Assembly (NCBI GenBank): GCA_964630705.1 | Contig: CAZVZH010000006.1 | Span: 1-53,683, forward strand | Direction: 5' to 3' | Source: M3007 sp964630705 | GTDB lineage: Bacteria > Bacteroidota > Bacteroidia > Chitinophagales > Saprospiraceae | Length of the DNA: 53,683 nt | In this document: positions 53,236 through 53,683 of the stretch, piece by piece | Position numbering within the stretch: position 1 is the stretch's first letter | Layout of the letters: every line of letters begins with the position of its first letter | The notes under the pieces: model-generated | Told to the model about the DNA's origin: nothing | The model's input: the letters and a program-made list of their open reading frames with translations, nothing else | Database searches by the model: none | Program-made: the position numbers and the translations under genes

Positions 53236-53377
53236 AGAACGATTAAAACAGGAGTCTTCCCGAATTTTTTGAATGGCTTCAGAGATGTCAAATATTTGTA
53301 TCTCAGTTGGTTAAGCAGCTGCGACGACCTCGGTATCGCCGAGCCATGGCTACGCATATCAAAGAGTCGAAATTTAC

Positions 53378-53525
53378 GATTTACGAATGACGATTTACGA
53401 TTTACGATTGGTTCACCATTGCGGATAGGCTTGGGGCGCTTCTTTTTGAATGTTCACAACATCCGCATCCCTATTTATCCGCAATGGTGAACCAATCGTA
53501 AATCGTAAATCGTCATTCGTAAATC
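53378..53525. repeat. Perfect 50-bp inverted repeat with 48-nt loop
   Basis: Arms at 53378-53427 and 53476-53525 are exact reverse complements. Each arm holds internal copies of a 9-mer gatttacga. No ORF is inside. The rest of the region 53236-53377 has no gene that I can support. Such long exact palindromes with short internal direct repeats suggest a mobile or intergenic repeat unit; alternatively a cruciform-type recombination site. Confidence 0.88.
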
Positions 53526-53550
53526 AATACTTATGAGACAGCCTCCTACA

Positions 53551-53577
53551 AATCCTGTAAATCCTGGGAATCCTGTC
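53551..53577. repeat. Three 9-bp tandem units with aatcctg core
   Basis: aatcctg recurs at 53551-53557, 53560-53566 and 53569-53575 (period 9), just after the long inverted repeat. Similar short tandem units occur in intergenic DNA of many Bacteroidota. Confidence 0.75.
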
Positions 53578-53683
53578 ATACTTCTCTTGGTCGGCCACCA
53601 CCTGGAGTCCGTTTTTTCAAAATCTGGTCGGACACGATCTCGGGTTTAAAAAGGCTAAAGTCCAGCTTATGCAGCCAAAACCA
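53576..53683 (-). CDS. Possible 3' end of a gene running off the window
   Basis: The last 36 codons on the minus strand are open from the window edge to a TGA (53576-53578), ending with a tail of the form LKKRTPGGGRPREV. The segment is basic near the end and contains KLDFSLFKPEIVSDQI. It may be the C-terminus of a cytoplasmic protein, but the piece is too short to identify. Confidence 0.3.
   Translation of the reverse strand, partial: WFWLHKLDFSLFKPEIVSDQILKKRTPGGGRPREV

Noticed and set aside
53290..53375. tRNA-like stretch (ctcagttggttaagc resembles a D-arm)
   Set aside because: No matching acceptor stem, no anticodon stem and no GGTTCGAATCC-type T-loop in the expected positions.
1..53683. 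CRISPR array or intact insertion sequence
   Set aside because: No regularly spaced repeats with unique spacers and no transposase-like DDE or HUH motif in any supported gene.

Overview
The window looks like chromosomal DNA of a Bacteroidota bacterium, most likely a Saprospiria-type organism (the clade is my inference). The signs are type IX secretion (T9SS) C-terminal sorting domains, many Bacteroidota-style lipoproteins, DUF2911 and SprB-type proteins, a Bacteroidota-type PEP carboxylase, and promoter boxes of the TTG-N17-23-TAnnTTTG type instead of strong Shine-Dalgarno sequences. I see no rRNA, tRNA, CRISPR array or intact insertion sequence.

Positions 1-24,500 are mostly housekeeping and envelope genes. 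They include a frame-broken GPH sugar transporter, a small membrane protein, QueE (queuosine pathway), an NlpC/P60 protein without its catalytic cysteine, a DUF4143-type ATPase behind a 33-bp palindrome, an M42 aminopeptidase, PyrE, a Nudix hydrolase, a secreted BNR/sortilin-like propeller protein with a downstream lipoprotein, an Ate/Bpt-like aminoacyl-tRNA transferase, PEP carboxylase, a STAS protein, ClpC, a T9SS-exported esterase, a DUF2911 protein, an ElaA-type acetyltransferase, and an operon of thioredoxin-like protein, chorismate synthase and tocopherol-cyclase-like protein.

Positions 24,700-42,324 hold the most interesting part: a nine-gene minus-strand locus that reads as a beta-1,3(1,6)-glucan (laminarin-type) utilisation system without a SusC/SusD pair. 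In transcription order it encodes a fusion of a clan GH-A glycosidase to a probable outer-membrane beta-barrel, a multi-module surface glycan-binding lipoprotein, a GH16 laminarinase lipoprotein, a very large GH94-superfamily (GH149/GH161-like) phosphorylase without signal peptide, a GH30 lipoprotein, a GPH inner-membrane sugar transporter, two signal-less GH17 enzymes with overlapping reading frames, and an AT-rich membrane-bound regulator with propeller, Y_Y_Y and LuxR-type HTH regions. The model is surface binding and cleavage of glucan, entry through a porin-like barrel, transport by the GPH carrier, and phosphorolysis plus GH17 processing in the cytoplasm. The model is inferred; the gene order and motifs are seen.

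Positions 42,738-53,235 return to ordinary genes: a LOG-family protein, three lipoproteins or secreted proteins, a helical-repeat protein, a GH3-type acyl-adenylating enzyme followed by a LysE-type exporter, and a MacB/FtsX-type permease. The right edge has a perfect 50-bp inverted repeat, a short tandem repeat and the end of a possible gene running off the window.
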